Shown: positions 34,692-44,552, counted from the first letter of the stretch. The stretch is DNA of 64,000 bases from Gallibacter sp963558965 (GCA_963558965.1 CAUWIT010000002.1:1-64000); one strand, 5' to 3'. The notes: a model not told the origin generated them from the sequence alone. Numbers and translations: made by a program.

Positions 34692-36230
34692 TTATAACTT
34701 TATACGTTCTGTTATTTCATTCACGTATGTTTTTGTGCTTTCATTCACTTTTATTTCATCTGAAATTTTTTCGTGTGCATGTAGTACTGTTGTATGATCT
34801 TTTCCACCAAAAGCTTTGCCTATTTTTGGTAAAGACAAGTCTGTCATCTCTCTTGTTAAGTACATAGCAATCTGTCTAGGATGTGCTATTTCTCTAGATC
34901 TCTTTTTGCCTTCTAAATCCTTGATGCTAATATCAAAGAATTTGGCAACTGCACGTTTTATTGCTTCAACATTTATATTTTTATCTTCTTCGGTGAAGAT
35001 GTTTTTCAATGTTTCCTTTGCAAATTGAGGAGTTATGTCTTTGTTTAACATTCTAGACATGCTTACTAGGTTAGTAAATGCTCCTTCAAGTTCTCTTACA
35101 TTGGTTTGAACTCTTTCGGCAATCATATTTAGAACAGCTTCAACATTTTCATCTACGATAAGGTGCTCCTGCTCTGCCTTATTTAGAAGAATTGCCATTC
35201 TTGTTTCATATGTAGGTCTCTTAATATCAGCGATAATATTCCAACCGAAACGTGATCTAAGTCTGTCGTCTAGTCCTGTTAATTCCTTTGGCGGTCTATC
35301 ACTGGAAATAACGATTTGCTTGTTGTTGTCGTAAAGAGTGTTAAATGTGTTGAAAAGTTCTTCCTGGATCTGATCTTTTCCTTGGAAAAATTGAACGTCA
35401 TCTATTAGAAGAATGTCTGCTTGTCTGTATTTTTCGCGGAATTTCTGTGTGTTTCTCGTTCTAATTGCTGTGATGATTTCGTTTGTAAACATTTCACTTG
35501 TTACATAAAGAACTTTTTTCCCTACATTGTGTTTTAAAATGTGACTGCAAATTGCATGCATTAGATGAGTTTTACCAAGTCCTGATTCGCCATATAGATA
35601 TAATGGATTGTTTTTTGTTGCAGGATTTTCGGCAACTGACCAAGATGCTGCGTGTGCGTATTCGTTGTTTGGACCTATTACGAAGTTTTCAAATGTGTAA
35701 GTTGGATTGATTATAAGCTCGCTATCAAAATCTGGATTGATAGTTGATGTTGTTGAAATTTCAACGGATTCTGATTGTGGATTACTTATGTTGTTCAAAT
35801 TGTTTACATTGTTAAAACTTGATAATGGTTTTATTAGTGTCGGTCTTTGTGGAGTTTCAGCTGCTGGTTGACTTGGTGTATTGTCGTATTTTTGAGCAAA
35901 AGGCGGTGTGAAACCTTGATTTTGTACTGTTGGCTCCGGCGTTGGAGTTTGGTTTTGCGCTTCAGTTGACAATACGATATTTACTTTGTATGGTTTTCCC
36001 ATAATTGCAGCAGTACATCCTTCGATCAAATGCATATATCTTGTGTTTAAAATTGATATTGCGAAAGGTTGGTCACACAATATATTGATGATATTAGCGT
36101 TTTCGTCGATCGATGCAAATTTTAGGGGTGAAAACCATGTTTTAAAGGTGATGTCTGTAACCTCTGGCTGTATTAATTCCAATATTGTTAGCCATTTTTG
36201 TTCATATTCGTTCATAGTATTACTTCCCAT
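34692..36230 (-). CDS. dnaA: Chromosomal replication initiator DnaA
   Basis: A 512-aa initiator. Domain I is at residues 6-85, domain II is a long variable linker rich in Pro, Gln and Asn (about 95-185). The AAA+ domain III contains GESGLGKTHLMHAI and LLIDDVQFFQGK. Domain IV contains the DnaA signature (KDHTTVLHAHEKI). An alternative start at 36215 (MNEYEQKW) gives a more typical N-terminus; neither start has a strong ribosome binding site. It binds the boxes on both sides of its own gene. Confidence 0.98.
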   Translation of the reverse strand: MGSNTMNEYEQKWLTILELIQPEVTDITFKTWFSPLKFASIDENANIINILCDQPFAISILNTRYMHLIEGCTAAIMGKPYKVNIVLSTEAQNQTPTPEPTVQNQGFTPPFAQKYDNTPSQPAAETPQRPTLIKPLSSFNNVNNLNNISNPQSESVEISTTSTINPDFDSELIINPTYTFENFVIGPNNEYAHAASWSVAENPATKNNPLYLYGESGLGKTHLMHAICSHILKHNVGKKVLYVTSEMFTNEIITAIRTRNTQKFREKYRQADILLIDDVQFFQGKDQIQEELFNTFNTLYDNNKQIVISSDRPPKELTGLDDRLRSRFGWNIIADIKRPTYETRMAILLNKAEQEHLIVDENVEAVLNMIAERVQTNVRELEGAFTNLVSMSRMLNKDITPQFAKETLKNIFTEEDKNINVEAIKRAVAKFFDISIKDLEGKKRSREIAHPRQIAMYLTREMTDLSLPKIGKAFGGKDHTTVLHAHEKISDEIKVNESTKTYVNEITERIKL

Positions 36231-36252
36231 TCTCTTTTATTTGTGTATATAT

Positions 36253-36281
36253 ATAATATCAACAAAGTTATCCACAGACAA
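36253..36281 (-). promoter_or_regulatory. dnaA promoter with embedded DnaA box
   Basis: TTGTCT and TATTAT are 17 bases apart on the minus strand, and a perfect TTATCCACA box fills most of the spacer, so DnaA should repress its own gene. Confidence 0.7.
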
Positions 36282-36329
36282 CCCCTAAAAAAACTTTGTA
36301 TTTCTAATAAATTCACTGTTTTATCCACA
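36268..36329. other. Upstream oriC half: DnaA boxes and AT-rich tract
   Basis: Two perfect TTATCCACA boxes at 36268-36276 and 36321-36329 lie upstream of dnaA. They are followed by a very AT-rich stretch to about 36480 before the rpmH promoter. With the dnaA-dnaN boxes this gives a bipartite origin. The gap between dnaA and rpmH holds nothing else. Confidence 0.8.
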
Positions 36330-36448
36330 GGTTGTTGATAAAATTGTTAATAGTATTAACAGTCACACAATATATTGATTATTTTTTTCGAAAAATTTTT
36401 TTTTGAAGTTCTAAAATTAATTTTTGGCGCTTTTAACCTATAAATTTA

Positions 36449-36477
36449 TTGACTTTATAGGATTTGGATATTATAAT
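36449..36477 (+). promoter_or_regulatory. Promoter of rpmH-rnpA
   Basis: TTGACT and a perfect TATAAT are spaced by 17 bases, about 70 bases ahead of rpmH. It fires away from dnaA. Confidence 0.75.
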
Positions 36478-36548
36478 TATTAGGCATATGTACTCAAATT
36501 GAAATTTAGATTGAGACAGAAAACAATATTTTAAGGAGGTGTTTTAAG

Positions 36549-36683
36549 ATGAAAATGACTTTTCAGCCAAAGAAAAGACAGAGAAAAAAGGAGCATGGCT
36601 TCAGAAAGAGAATGAAAACTAAGAGCGGTAGAAACATTCTTAAGAGAAGAAGAGCTAGAGGCAGAAAATCTCTAACAGCTTAA
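36549..36683 (+). CDS. rpmH: 50S ribosomal protein L34
   Basis: A 44-aa highly basic protein beginning MKMTFQPKKRQRKKEHGFRK and ending ARGRKSLTA, matching L34 over its full length. AAGGAGGTG precedes it. The gene defines the rightward side of the origin and starts the rpmH-rnpA-yidD-yidC-jag series. Confidence 0.98.
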   Translation: MKMTFQPKKRQRKKEHGFRKRMKTKSGRNILKRRRARGRKSLTA

Positions 36684-36690
36684 GGTAATT

Positions 36691-37032
36691 ATGCTTAAAA
36701 AAAATGTATTGAGTGGAAAACGCAACTTTGATGAAGTGTACAAACGTGGCAAGTCAATTGGACACAAATACGTTGTGATTTTCTATAAGAAAAACGGGCT
36801 TTCTTATAATAGATTTGGCTTTTTGGCTAGCAAAAAAGTTGGAAATGCTGTTATGAGAAATAGAGCAAGAAGATTAATGAAAGAAAGTGTCAGATTGATC
36901 GGTGATTTATATTTCACTGGTTACGATGTTATTTTTATTGCTCGAAATACAATTAATGATACGAAATGTGCGGATGTGAAAAAATCTATTGAAGCCGCAT
37001 TGAGAAAAACTGCAATGTATAAAAAGAAATAG
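36691..37032 (+). CDS. rnpA: Ribonuclease P protein component
   Basis: A 113-aa basic protein with the RNR motif RNRARRLMKESVR and GFLASKKVGNAVMRNR. It helps RNase P RNA bind pre-tRNA. It starts seven bases after rpmH. Confidence 0.96.
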   Translation: MLKKNVLSGKRNFDEVYKRGKSIGHKYVVIFYKKNGLSYNRFGFLASKKVGNAVMRNRARRLMKESVRLIGDLYFTGYDVIFIARNTINDTKCADVKKSIEAALRKTAMYKKK

Positions 37033-37043
37033 AAGGTGATAAT

Positions 37044-37253
37044 TTGAAAAAAATAGCAATTCTATTAATCAGGGGATATCAAAAATTTATATCTCCATGT
37101 TTACCTAAATGTTGCAGGTTTTATCCTACCTGTTCCCAGTATTATATACAGGCACTTGAAAAATACGGGTTTTTTAAAGGTAGTTATTTGGGAATCCGCA
37201 GGATTTTAAGGTGTCATCCTTTTAATCCAGGTGGATATGATCCCGTACCTTAA
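37044..37253 (+). CDS. yidD: YidD membrane protein insertion efficiency factor
   Basis: A 69-aa protein with CCRFYPTCSQYYIQAL and RRILRCHPFNPGGYDPVP, the full YidD signature. It uses a TTG start supported by AAGGTGAT. YidD acts at the membrane with YidC, encoded next. Confidence 0.93.
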   Translation: MKKIAILLIRGYQKFISPCLPKCCRFYPTCSQYYIQALEKYGFFKGSYLGIRRILRCHPFNPGGYDPVP

Positions 37254-37269
37254 CTAATCGGAGGAATTA

Positions 37270-38001
37270 ATGAATACAATTATAGGAATATTTGCCAAGC
37301 CTCTTGCTTACTTGTTGCTTGCTATCTATAATGTCATTGGTAACTACGGTGTAACACTTATTTTGGTAACAATCCTTGTTAAGTGTTGTCTATATCCTTT
37401 GTATATAAAACAGATGAAATCAACAATTACATCTGCCGGTATGCAAGGTAAGATGATGCAAATACAGCAAAAATATGCTAATGACAGGGAAATGATGAAC
37501 CAAAAATTAGCAGAACTTTACAAAGAAGAAGGTTTCAATCCTGCAGGCGGATGTTTACCAATGTTAATTCAGATGCCTATTATCTTTGCATTGTTTGCGT
37601 TACTTAGAAATCCAATGGCTTATATTTCAGGAGCCAATATGAATGAAATGTTGTGGGCAGTTCACGAATCATTTTTCTGGATTGAAGACTTAAGTCAGCC
37701 TGATAAATGGGTACTACCTATTTTAGCTGGTATTGCAACATTTGCGGCATTTAGCATTTCACAGCAGAGTGCAGCTGATTCATCACCAGCTGGCGATATG
37801 GGTGGAATGATGAAGATGATGAAATATTTCTATCCAGTAATGATCGTACTTATGGGTAGAACTTTCCCATCTGGTCTAGCTTTATATTGGTTCTTTGGAC
37901 AGTTCTTGCAGATTTTCTTTAACTTGCATATGAGAACTTTAAGGAAGAAACTAAAAGACGAAAAGAATAAGAAGGGCAAAGCAAAGGGAGGTAAGAAATA
38001 A
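37270..38001 (+). CDS. yidC: Membrane protein insertase YidC/OxaI
   Basis: A 243-aa insertase of the short Gram-positive type with five membrane segments. YGVTLILVTILVKCCLYPLY and GCLPMLIQMPIIFALFALL contain the conserved hydrophilic groove, and a basic C-terminal tail binds the ribosome. No lipoprotein signal Cys is apparent at the N-terminus. Its stop overlaps jag by one base. Confidence 0.95.
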   Translation: MNTIIGIFAKPLAYLLLAIYNVIGNYGVTLILVTILVKCCLYPLYIKQMKSTITSAGMQGKMMQIQQKYANDREMMNQKLAELYKEEGFNPAGGCLPMLIQMPIIFALFALLRNPMAYISGANMNEMLWAVHESFFWIEDLSQPDKWVLPILAGIATFAAFSISQQSAADSSPAGDMGGMMKMMKYFYPVMIVLMGRTFPSGLALYWFFGQFLQIFFNLHMRTLRKKLKDEKNKKGKAKGGKK

Positions 38002-38756
38002 TGGACTTTTCAGAAAAATGGGGAAAAGACGTTAAAACTGCCACTGAACTTGCTTTAAAAGATTTAAAATGTTCGATTGAAGATGTAAAAGTAACGGTTT
38101 TAGAAGAACCTTCAAAAGGCTTTTTAGGAATTGGCTCTAAACTTGCTCTAGTTAGAGTTGAAAAAATTGAAAAAATTGAACCAACAGTTGAAGAAGTAAA
38201 AGAAGTTAAGACTGAGAAAAAACATAAAAAATCAAACAATGATAAAACTACTAATACAGAAAAAGAATCATCAAAAAAGGCTAAGTTTGCAAGACCTGAT
38301 GATTTAGTTGAAGTTGAAAATCATGTAGCTATAGATTTTCTTAAGGAAACTACAGAAAAAATGGGCCTTAAGTTAAATTTTAGAGCTTATGAAAATGAAT
38401 CAAATGTATATGTAGATATTGAAGGTAAAGATGCTGGAACAATTATCGGCAAAAGAGGTCAGACTCTAGATGCTATACAGTATCTTACAAGTCTTGTTGT
38501 TAACAAGAAAAAGGAAGGCTACGTTAGGGTAGTTTTAGACGCAGAAAATTACAGAGCAAAAAGAGAAAAAACTTTAGAACAGTTAGCTAATCGTCTTGCA
38601 GATAAAGTTGTTAAAACTAGAAGAAATGTAAGACTAGAACCTATGAATCCATATGAAAGAATGGTTATACATGCTACACTTCAAAAGAACCCAAAGGTTA
38701 CAACTAGAAGTGAAGGAGAAGAACCATACAGAAGGGTTGTTATTGAACTAAAGTAA
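38001..38756 (+). CDS. jag: Jag/KhpB RNA-binding protein
   Basis: A 251-aa protein with an N-terminal Jag domain (residues 1-50, KWGKDVKTATELAL and SKGFLGIG), a Lys/Glu-rich linker, a KH domain with IIGKRGQTLDAIQYL and a C-terminal R3H domain (LEPMNPYERMVIHATLQ). It binds small RNAs and mRNAs and affects cell division in Gram-positives. Confidence 0.93.
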   Translation: MDFSEKWGKDVKTATELALKDLKCSIEDVKVTVLEEPSKGFLGIGSKLALVRVEKIEKIEPTVEEVKEVKTEKKHKKSNNDKTTNTEKESSKKAKFARPDDLVEVENHVAIDFLKETTEKMGLKLNFRAYENESNVYVDIEGKDAGTIIGKRGQTLDAIQYLTSLVVNKKKEGYVRVVLDAENYRAKREKTLEQLANRLADKVVKTRRNVRLEPMNPYERMVIHATLQKNPKVTTRSEGEEPYRRVVIELK

Positions 38757-38771
38757 TTATTTATGATTTTT

Positions 38772-38798
38772 AAATGCCCGTGAATTTCACGGGCATTT
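38772..38798. terminator. Palindrome between jag and mnmE
   Basis: A 27-bp near-perfect palindrome (AAATGCCCGTGAA and complement) with only a short T run on the plus strand. It may terminate the rpmH-jag transcript weakly and allow some read-through into mnmE. Confidence 0.6.
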
Positions 38799-38823
38799 AT
38801 GGTATAAAATGGTGGTGAATCTT

Positions 38824-40188
38824 ATGGAATCAACAATTGCTGCAATTGCAACTGCCTATGGAGAAGGCGGTATTGGAATTATTAGAATTAGTGGAGAAAA
38901 ATCAGAAGAAATTTTAAATAAAATTTTTAAATCTTCTTTTAATATAGAAAATAGAAAATTGACTTATGGGAACATAGTTGATCCAGAAAACGGTGAAATT
39001 ATCGATGAGGTTTTAGTGGTACTTATGAAAGCGCCTCACACTTATACAAGAGAAGATGTGGTAGAAATAAACTGTCACGGCAGCGTAGTTTCTCTTAGAA
39101 AAACTTTGGATTTAGTTTTAAGAATGGGTGCTAGGCTCGCTGAAAATGGTGAGTTTACAAAACGTGCATTTTTAAATGGGCGTATCGATTTATTACAGGC
39201 CGAAGCTGTAATAGATATTATCAGAGCAAAAACTGACAAATCTTTTAATGTTGCAATGGATCAGCTAGAGGGAAGACTAAGTAAAGTCATAAAAAATCTT
39301 AGAAAAGAAATATTAGATATTTTAGTAAATATCACAGTTAATATAGACTATCCAGATGAAGATATTGAAGAAGTAGTTTACGATGACTTAAATGAAAATT
39401 TATCTCATATTTGTTTTGAAATTGATAAATTGATAAACACTGGTGACACAGGTAAAATCCTAAACGAAGGATTGAAAATTTCAATTATAGGTAAACCTAA
39501 CGTTGGAAAAAGTAGCTTTATGAACCAACTTCTAAATGAAAATAGAGCTATTGTAACTGCTATACCAGGAACTACAAGAGATACTATCGAGGAAAAAATA
39601 AGTATTAGAAATATCCCAGTTATTTTAACTGATACTGCTGGCATTAGAGAAACTGAAGACCAAATTGAAAAAATTGGTATTGAAAAAAGTAAACAGAGTT
39701 TCAACAATGCCGATTTAATAATTTTCGTCTGCGATATGTCAAAAGAAATTGAAGATGAAGATAGAGAAATTGCTTCATATATTGGAGATAGAAATACAAT
39801 AGTGCTTGCAAACAAGATGGATCTTGAAACAAAAACTACTGTTGAGGACATCAAAGCACTCATTCCTAATGGAATAATTATTGAAACTTCCATGGAAGAA
39901 GCAAAGGGAATAGATAAAGTTAAAGATGAAATTGAAAAGCTAGTTTACAAAGGCGATGTTAAGCAAAGCGAAAGCCTAATTGTCAACAACTTGAGACATT
40001 TGGACTTGTTGCGAAATGCAGAGCAGTCTATAAAAGATGCGATAAACATGGTAAATTTAAACGAAGCTTTAGAATTTATAGAAATTGATGTTAACAAAGC
40101 ATACGAACTTCTTGGTGAAATCATCGGTGAAACTGTAAACGATGATATTTTAAATGAAGTTTTTGCTAGATTTTGTTTGGGGAAATAA
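38824..40188 (+). CDS. mnmE: tRNA modification GTPase MnmE
   Basis: A 454-aa GTPase with a folate-binding N-terminal domain, a G domain (GKPNVGKSSFMNQLL, DTAGIRET, NKMD) and the C-terminal FCLGK carrying the catalytic Cys. With MnmG it makes the U34 modification of tRNAs. The start follows GGTGG by eight bases; an ATG five codons upstream overlaps that site. Confidence 0.97.
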   Translation: MESTIAAIATAYGEGGIGIIRISGEKSEEILNKIFKSSFNIENRKLTYGNIVDPENGEIIDEVLVVLMKAPHTYTREDVVEINCHGSVVSLRKTLDLVLRMGARLAENGEFTKRAFLNGRIDLLQAEAVIDIIRAKTDKSFNVAMDQLEGRLSKVIKNLRKEILDILVNITVNIDYPDEDIEEVVYDDLNENLSHICFEIDKLINTGDTGKILNEGLKISIIGKPNVGKSSFMNQLLNENRAIVTAIPGTTRDTIEEKISIRNIPVILTDTAGIRETEDQIEKIGIEKSKQSFNNADLIIFVCDMSKEIEDEDREIASYIGDRNTIVLANKMDLETKTTVEDIKALIPNGIIIETSMEEAKGIDKVKDEIEKLVYKGDVKQSESLIVNNLRHLDLLRNAEQSIKDAINMVNLNEALEFIEIDVNKAYELLGEIIGETVNDDILNEVFARFCLGK

Positions 40189-40191
40189 ATT

Positions 40192-42075
40192 ATGAGTTAC
40201 GAAATGGGTAATTACGATATTATTGTTGTGGGTGCAGGTCACGCAGGTTGCGAAGCAGCCTTAGCCGCAGCAAGAATGGGAAAACGAACTGCCATATTTG
40301 CTATCAACTTAGAGTCTATAGCGATGATGCCTTGCAATCCTTCAATTGGAGGAACTGGAAAAGGTCATCTTGTTAGAGAAATCGACGCTCTAGGTGGCGA
40401 AATGGGTATAAATATCGACAAAGCTTTTATACAGAGCAAAATGTTAAATACTAGAAAAGGACCTGCTGTTCATTCTTTGAGATGCCAGGCTGATAAAGAG
40501 CTTTATCACAGAGAAATGAAAAAAACTTTGGAAAAAACTGAAAATCTGGATATTAAACAGGCTGAAGTTGTGGATTTAATTATTGAGAATGACAAAGTTG
40601 TAGGCGTTATAACTATGACAGGTGCAATATACAAGGCAAAGGCTGTAATATTGGCGACAGGTACATTTTTAAGAGGTAAAATTTTTATCGGCGAATCTTC
40701 ATTTATGAGTGGACCTAATGGTCTAGCTCCATCAGTTGCACTTGCTGATAACCTTAAGAAACATGGACTTACAACTCGTAGATTTAAGACAGGTACACCA
40801 GCTAGAGTACTTGCATCTTCGCTAAACTACGATGCCATGAAAGAAGAAAAAGGTGACGAAAAAATAGTGCCATTCTCATTTATGAATGAAAATCTACAAA
40901 AGGATCAGATTTCATGTTGGCTAACATACACTAACGAAAAGACACATGAAGTAATTAGAAATAATTTTTCTAGATCTGCTCTTTTTGGGGGCGAGATTGA
41001 AGGTGTTGGACCAAGATATTGTCCTTCTATTGAGGATAAGGTTAACAGATTTAGCGACAAGGAAAGACATCAGACATTTATCGAGCCAGAGGGTTTGGAT
41101 ACTGATGAAATGTATGTTCAAGGAATGAGTTCTTCTTTGCCTGAAGATGTGCAGTTGCAGTTCTATAAAACGATCCCGGGCTTAGAGAATTTAAAAATAA
41201 CTAGACCGGCATATGCTATTGAGTATGATTCAATAGATCCACTAACTTTAAAGATGAATCTAGAATCAAGAATTATAGAAAATCTATTTTGCGCAGGTCA
41301 GTTTAATGGAAGTTCTGGATATGAGGAAGCGGCAGCACAAGGTTTAATGGCTGGTATAAATGCAGTTTTGAAAATTGACGAAAAATCTCCTTTTATCTTG
41401 GACAGAAGCGAGGCTTATATTGGCGTTCTAATAGACGATTTAGTGGTTAAAGGTACTAATGAACCTTACAGAATCATGACTAGTAGAGCAGAGTATAGAC
41501 TAGTTTTAAGACAGGACAACGCAGATTTGCGTCTAACAGAAAAATCATACCAACTTGGATTGGCAACAATTGAAAGATATAACAAATATTTACAGAAAAA
41601 ACAAAGTGTAGAAGACGAAATAAATCGTATGTCTAACACAGAAGTTTATCCAAAAGATGTTGAACAATTTTTATTGAAGTACAACAGTACACCTTTGAAA
41701 AATAAGACTACTTTAACTGATTTATTGAAGAGACCTGAAATAACTTATGAGGCTTTAGGTGAAATTGATCAGGATAGACCAAAGCTAAGTGAACATGCAA
41801 TTACTCAGCTTGAAGTTCAAATTAAGTACGAAGGGTATATTGGCAAGCAGCTTGCTCAGATAGAAAAGTTTAAAAAGCTAGAAAATAAAAAGCTTCCACA
41901 GACACTTGAATACGATAAAATAGATGGTCTTAGAATTGAAGCACAGCAAAAGTTAAATGATTTAAAACCTGTATCAGTAGGGCAGGCATCTCGTATATCA
42001 GGTGTATCTCCAGCTGATATAAATGTGTTGTTAATATATCTAGAAAAAACTAGGAGATCAGAAAAAAATGAGTAG
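40192..42075 (+). CDS. mnmG: tRNA uridine-5-carboxymethylaminomethyl synthase MnmG
   Basis: A 627-aa FAD enzyme. The Rossmann motif is VVGAGHAGCEAALAAARMG, and the conserved NPSIGGTGKGHLVREIDALGG and CAGQFNGSSGYEEAAAQG blocks are present. It partners MnmE, whose stop is three bases upstream, and overlaps rsmG by eight bases. Confidence 0.97.
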   Translation: MSYEMGNYDIIVVGAGHAGCEAALAAARMGKRTAIFAINLESIAMMPCNPSIGGTGKGHLVREIDALGGEMGINIDKAFIQSKMLNTRKGPAVHSLRCQADKELYHREMKKTLEKTENLDIKQAEVVDLIIENDKVVGVITMTGAIYKAKAVILATGTFLRGKIFIGESSFMSGPNGLAPSVALADNLKKHGLTTRRFKTGTPARVLASSLNYDAMKEEKGDEKIVPFSFMNENLQKDQISCWLTYTNEKTHEVIRNNFSRSALFGGEIEGVGPRYCPSIEDKVNRFSDKERHQTFIEPEGLDTDEMYVQGMSSSLPEDVQLQFYKTIPGLENLKITRPAYAIEYDSIDPLTLKMNLESRIIENLFCAGQFNGSSGYEEAAAQGLMAGINAVLKIDEKSPFILDRSEAYIGVLIDDLVVKGTNEPYRIMTSRAEYRLVLRQDNADLRLTEKSYQLGLATIERYNKYLQKKQSVEDEINRMSNTEVYPKDVEQFLLKYNSTPLKNKTTLTDLLKRPEITYEALGEIDQDRPKLSEHAITQLEVQIKYEGYIGKQLAQIEKFKKLENKKLPQTLEYDKIDGLRIEAQQKLNDLKPVSVGQASRISGVSPADINVLLIYLEKTRRSEKNE

Positions 42076-42781
42076 CTTACAAAATTTAAAAGATATAATT
42101 GAAAGCTATAATATATCAAGTGATGTTCAATTTGATAAATTTGAAAAATACATGGATGGCATATTAGAATGGAATACAAAAGTAAACTTAACTAATATTA
42201 CTGATAGAGAAGAATTTATCGAAAAGCATTATATTGATTCTATTGTGGCTATAGATTTTGACGAAATAAAAAATGCTAAAACTATAATTGATGTTGGTAC
42301 TGGTGGAGGTTTTCCTGGAGTACCACTTGCAATTATTTTTCCGGAAAAACAATTTGTTTTAGTTGACTCTCTTAATAAAAGACTTAAAATAATTGACGAG
42401 CTAACAAATGAGTTAGGTATAGATAATGTAACTACAGTTCACGGCAGAGCAGAAGAACTTGCTCAAAAAAAAGAATACAGAGAAAAATTTGATGTTTGTA
42501 TATCAAGAGCTGTAGCAAATCTTACTAGTCTATCAGAATTATGCTTACCATTTGTAAAAGTAAACGGAAGTTTTATTGCATATAAAGGGCCTTCAGTATA
42601 TGAAGAACTTGAAACAGCTGAAAAAGCAATAAATTTACTGGGTGGAAAAGTTGATAAAATTTGTGACATAGAAGTGAACAAAGAACTTAATCATAAATTA
42701 TTGTTTGTAAAAAAAATAAAAAATACAAATAAAAAATATCCGCGTAAACCAGGCGAACCCGTTAGAAATCCAATAAAATAA
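42068..42781 (+). CDS. rsmG: 16S rRNA m7G527 methyltransferase RsmG
   Basis: A 237-aa SAM-dependent methyltransferase. Motif I is DVGTGGGFPGVPLAI, with ISRAVANLTSLSELCLPFVK in motif IV. It methylates G527 of 16S rRNA. A perfect parS palindrome lies 19 bases past its stop. Confidence 0.95.
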   Translation: MSSLQNLKDIIESYNISSDVQFDKFEKYMDGILEWNTKVNLTNITDREEFIEKHYIDSIVAIDFDEIKNAKTIIDVGTGGGFPGVPLAIIFPEKQFVLVDSLNKRLKIIDELTNELGIDNVTTVHGRAEELAQKKEYREKFDVCISRAVANLTSLSELCLPFVKVNGSFIAYKGPSVYEELETAEKAINLLGGKVDKICDIEVNKELNHKLLFVKKIKNTNKKYPRKPGEPVRNPIK

Positions 42782-42799
42782 CTAGTACGAACCAAAAGA

Positions 42800-42815
42800 T
42801 GTTTCACGTGAAACA
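42800..42815. other. parS: parS centromere site
   Basis: TGTTTCACGTGAAACA is identical to the consensus ParB site. It sits at the centre of a 28-bp perfect palindrome (42794-42821) followed by a T run, so the same DNA can also act as the rsmG terminator. Confidence 0.95.
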
Positions 42816-42906
42816 TCTTTTTTTATGTAGCTTTTAATAATTGTATAGTGTATAATCAAGTAGTGAACAAAAAACGGAAAAAAAGTATAATACAGGAGGT
42901 TAGTCA

Positions 42907-43680
42907 ATGGGAAAAGCAATAGCTATTTTCAACCAAAAAGGTGGAGTTGGTAAAACAACTACAAACATTAATTTAGCAGCATGCTTGGCTATTAAAGGAA
43001 AAAAAGTTTTAGTACTTGATATCGACCCTCAGGGAAATACAACAAGTGGTTTAGGTATAGATAAAAGAAATATAGAATACAGTACATATGACTTGTTAAC
43101 TGAGGATGATTTCAACACTAAACAAGCTATTATAAATACATCAACAAAAGGATTGGATATTATACCAGCAAGTGTAAGTCTTGCAGGAGCAGAAGTAGAA
43201 TTAGTTAGTGTAAAGGGCAGAGAAAAGAAAATTAAAAAAGCTTTATCAAAAGTTAAAAGACAGTATGACTATATATTTATAGATTGCCCACCTTCATTAG
43301 GATTACTAACTATTAACTCATTAACTGCTGTTGATTCTGTGTTAATACCTATTCAGTGTGAATTTTACGCACTTGAAGGAGTAGCACAGCTAATGAGCAC
43401 AATTGATATTGTAAAGAAAAACCTAAATAGCAAACTGAAAATAGAAGGTGTTATTTTAAGTATGTTTGATGGCAGAACAAATCTGTCAATACAAGTCGTT
43501 GAAGAAGTTAAGAAATACTTTAAGGAAAAGGTATATACAACAGTTATACCTAGAAACGTAAGATTGGCAGAAGCTCCAAGTTATGGTTTACCAATCGCAG
43601 AGTACGATCCAAAATCATCAGGAGCAGAAGCCTATAGAGAATTTGCTGAAGAATTTCTTAACAATGAGGGAGAAAAATAA
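42907..43680 (+). CDS. parA: ParA/Soj chromosome-partitioning ATPase
   Basis: A 257-aa Walker-type ATPase with the deviant Walker A KGGVGKTTTNINLAA, the switch DIDPQGNTTSG and IDCPPSLG. It drives origin segregation together with ParB and may regulate DnaA. It overlaps parB by one base; GGAGG precedes the start. Confidence 0.96.
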   Translation: MGKAIAIFNQKGGVGKTTTNINLAACLAIKGKKVLVLDIDPQGNTTSGLGIDKRNIEYSTYDLLTEDDFNTKQAIINTSTKGLDIIPASVSLAGAEVELVSVKGREKKIKKALSKVKRQYDYIFIDCPPSLGLLTINSLTAVDSVLIPIQCEFYALEGVAQLMSTIDIVKKNLNSKLKIEGVILSMFDGRTNLSIQVVEEVKKYFKEKVYTTVIPRNVRLAEAPSYGLPIAEYDPKSSGAEAYREFAEEFLNNEGEK

Positions 43681-44552
43681 TGGCAGCAAAGAAAAAAGGA
43701 TTAGGTAAAGGATTAGAATCTCTACTTATGAGTACAGATGTATCAGTAGATGATAATATGGATGATGAAAAAATAGATGGTTTATCAAGAATAAATATAA
43801 ATGATATTAAACCAAATGAGAATCAGCCGCGTAAAACTTTTGATCCGGAAAAAATTGAAGATCTTGCTAATTCTATTAAAGAACACGGAGTTATACAACC
43901 TCTAGTTGTTAGAAAAGTAGAAAACGGTTATGAAATCGTAGCAGGTGAAAGAAGATGGAGAGCTGCTAGAGAAGCAGGGTTAACAGAAGTCCCATGTGTA
44001 GTTCGCGAATTAACAGATGAACAAAATATGCTGTTTGCTATTATTGAAAACATGCAGCGTGAAGATCTAAACCCAATAGAAGAAGCAGAAGGGCTGCAGC
44101 GAATGATCACTAATTTTGGAATGACACAGTCTGAAATTTCAAAGAGCGTGGGAAAAAGTAGACCATATATCACAAACTCACTTAGATTGTTAAAACTGCC
44201 AGAAGAAATAAAAGATATGATGGTAGATGGAAGTCTAACAACTGGACATGGTAGAGCACTTATTACAATCGAAGATGAGGAAAAAGCAGTAGAAATAGCA
44301 AAAAAAGTAGTAAAAAATGGTTTATCAGTAAGAAAAATTGAAGAACTTGCAAATGAAAAGAAAAAGAAAAGAGGTAAACCAGCTAAGAGAGCTCCTAAAA
44401 GTCCAGATGTGCTTTTAGTTGAAAGAGAGCTAAAAGGTATATTTGGTACAAAGGTTAACTTAAATACTGCTGGCAACAAAGGTGTAATAGAAATAGAATA
44501 CTATAGTAAAGAAGAAGCAAATCGAATTATAGAAATGCTTAAGAGTTTATAA
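43680..44552 (+). CDS. parB: ParB/Spo0J partitioning protein and CTPase
   Basis: A 290-aa ParB. The N-terminal CTP-binding domain has ENQPRKTFDPEKIEDLANSI and GERRWRAAREAG, the helix-turn-helix is at about 145-170 (MTQSEISKSVGKSRPYITNSLRLL), and the C-terminal part dimerises. It loads on the two parS sites flanking parAB. Confidence 0.96.
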   Translation: MAAKKKGLGKGLESLLMSTDVSVDDNMDDEKIDGLSRININDIKPNENQPRKTFDPEKIEDLANSIKEHGVIQPLVVRKVENGYEIVAGERRWRAAREAGLTEVPCVVRELTDEQNMLFAIIENMQREDLNPIEEAEGLQRMITNFGMTQSEISKSVGKSRPYITNSLRLLKLPEEIKDMMVDGSLTTGHGRALITIEDEEKAVEIAKKVVKNGLSVRKIEELANEKKKKRGKPAKRAPKSPDVLLVERELKGIFGTKVNLNTAGNKGVIEIEYYSKEEANRIIEMLKSL

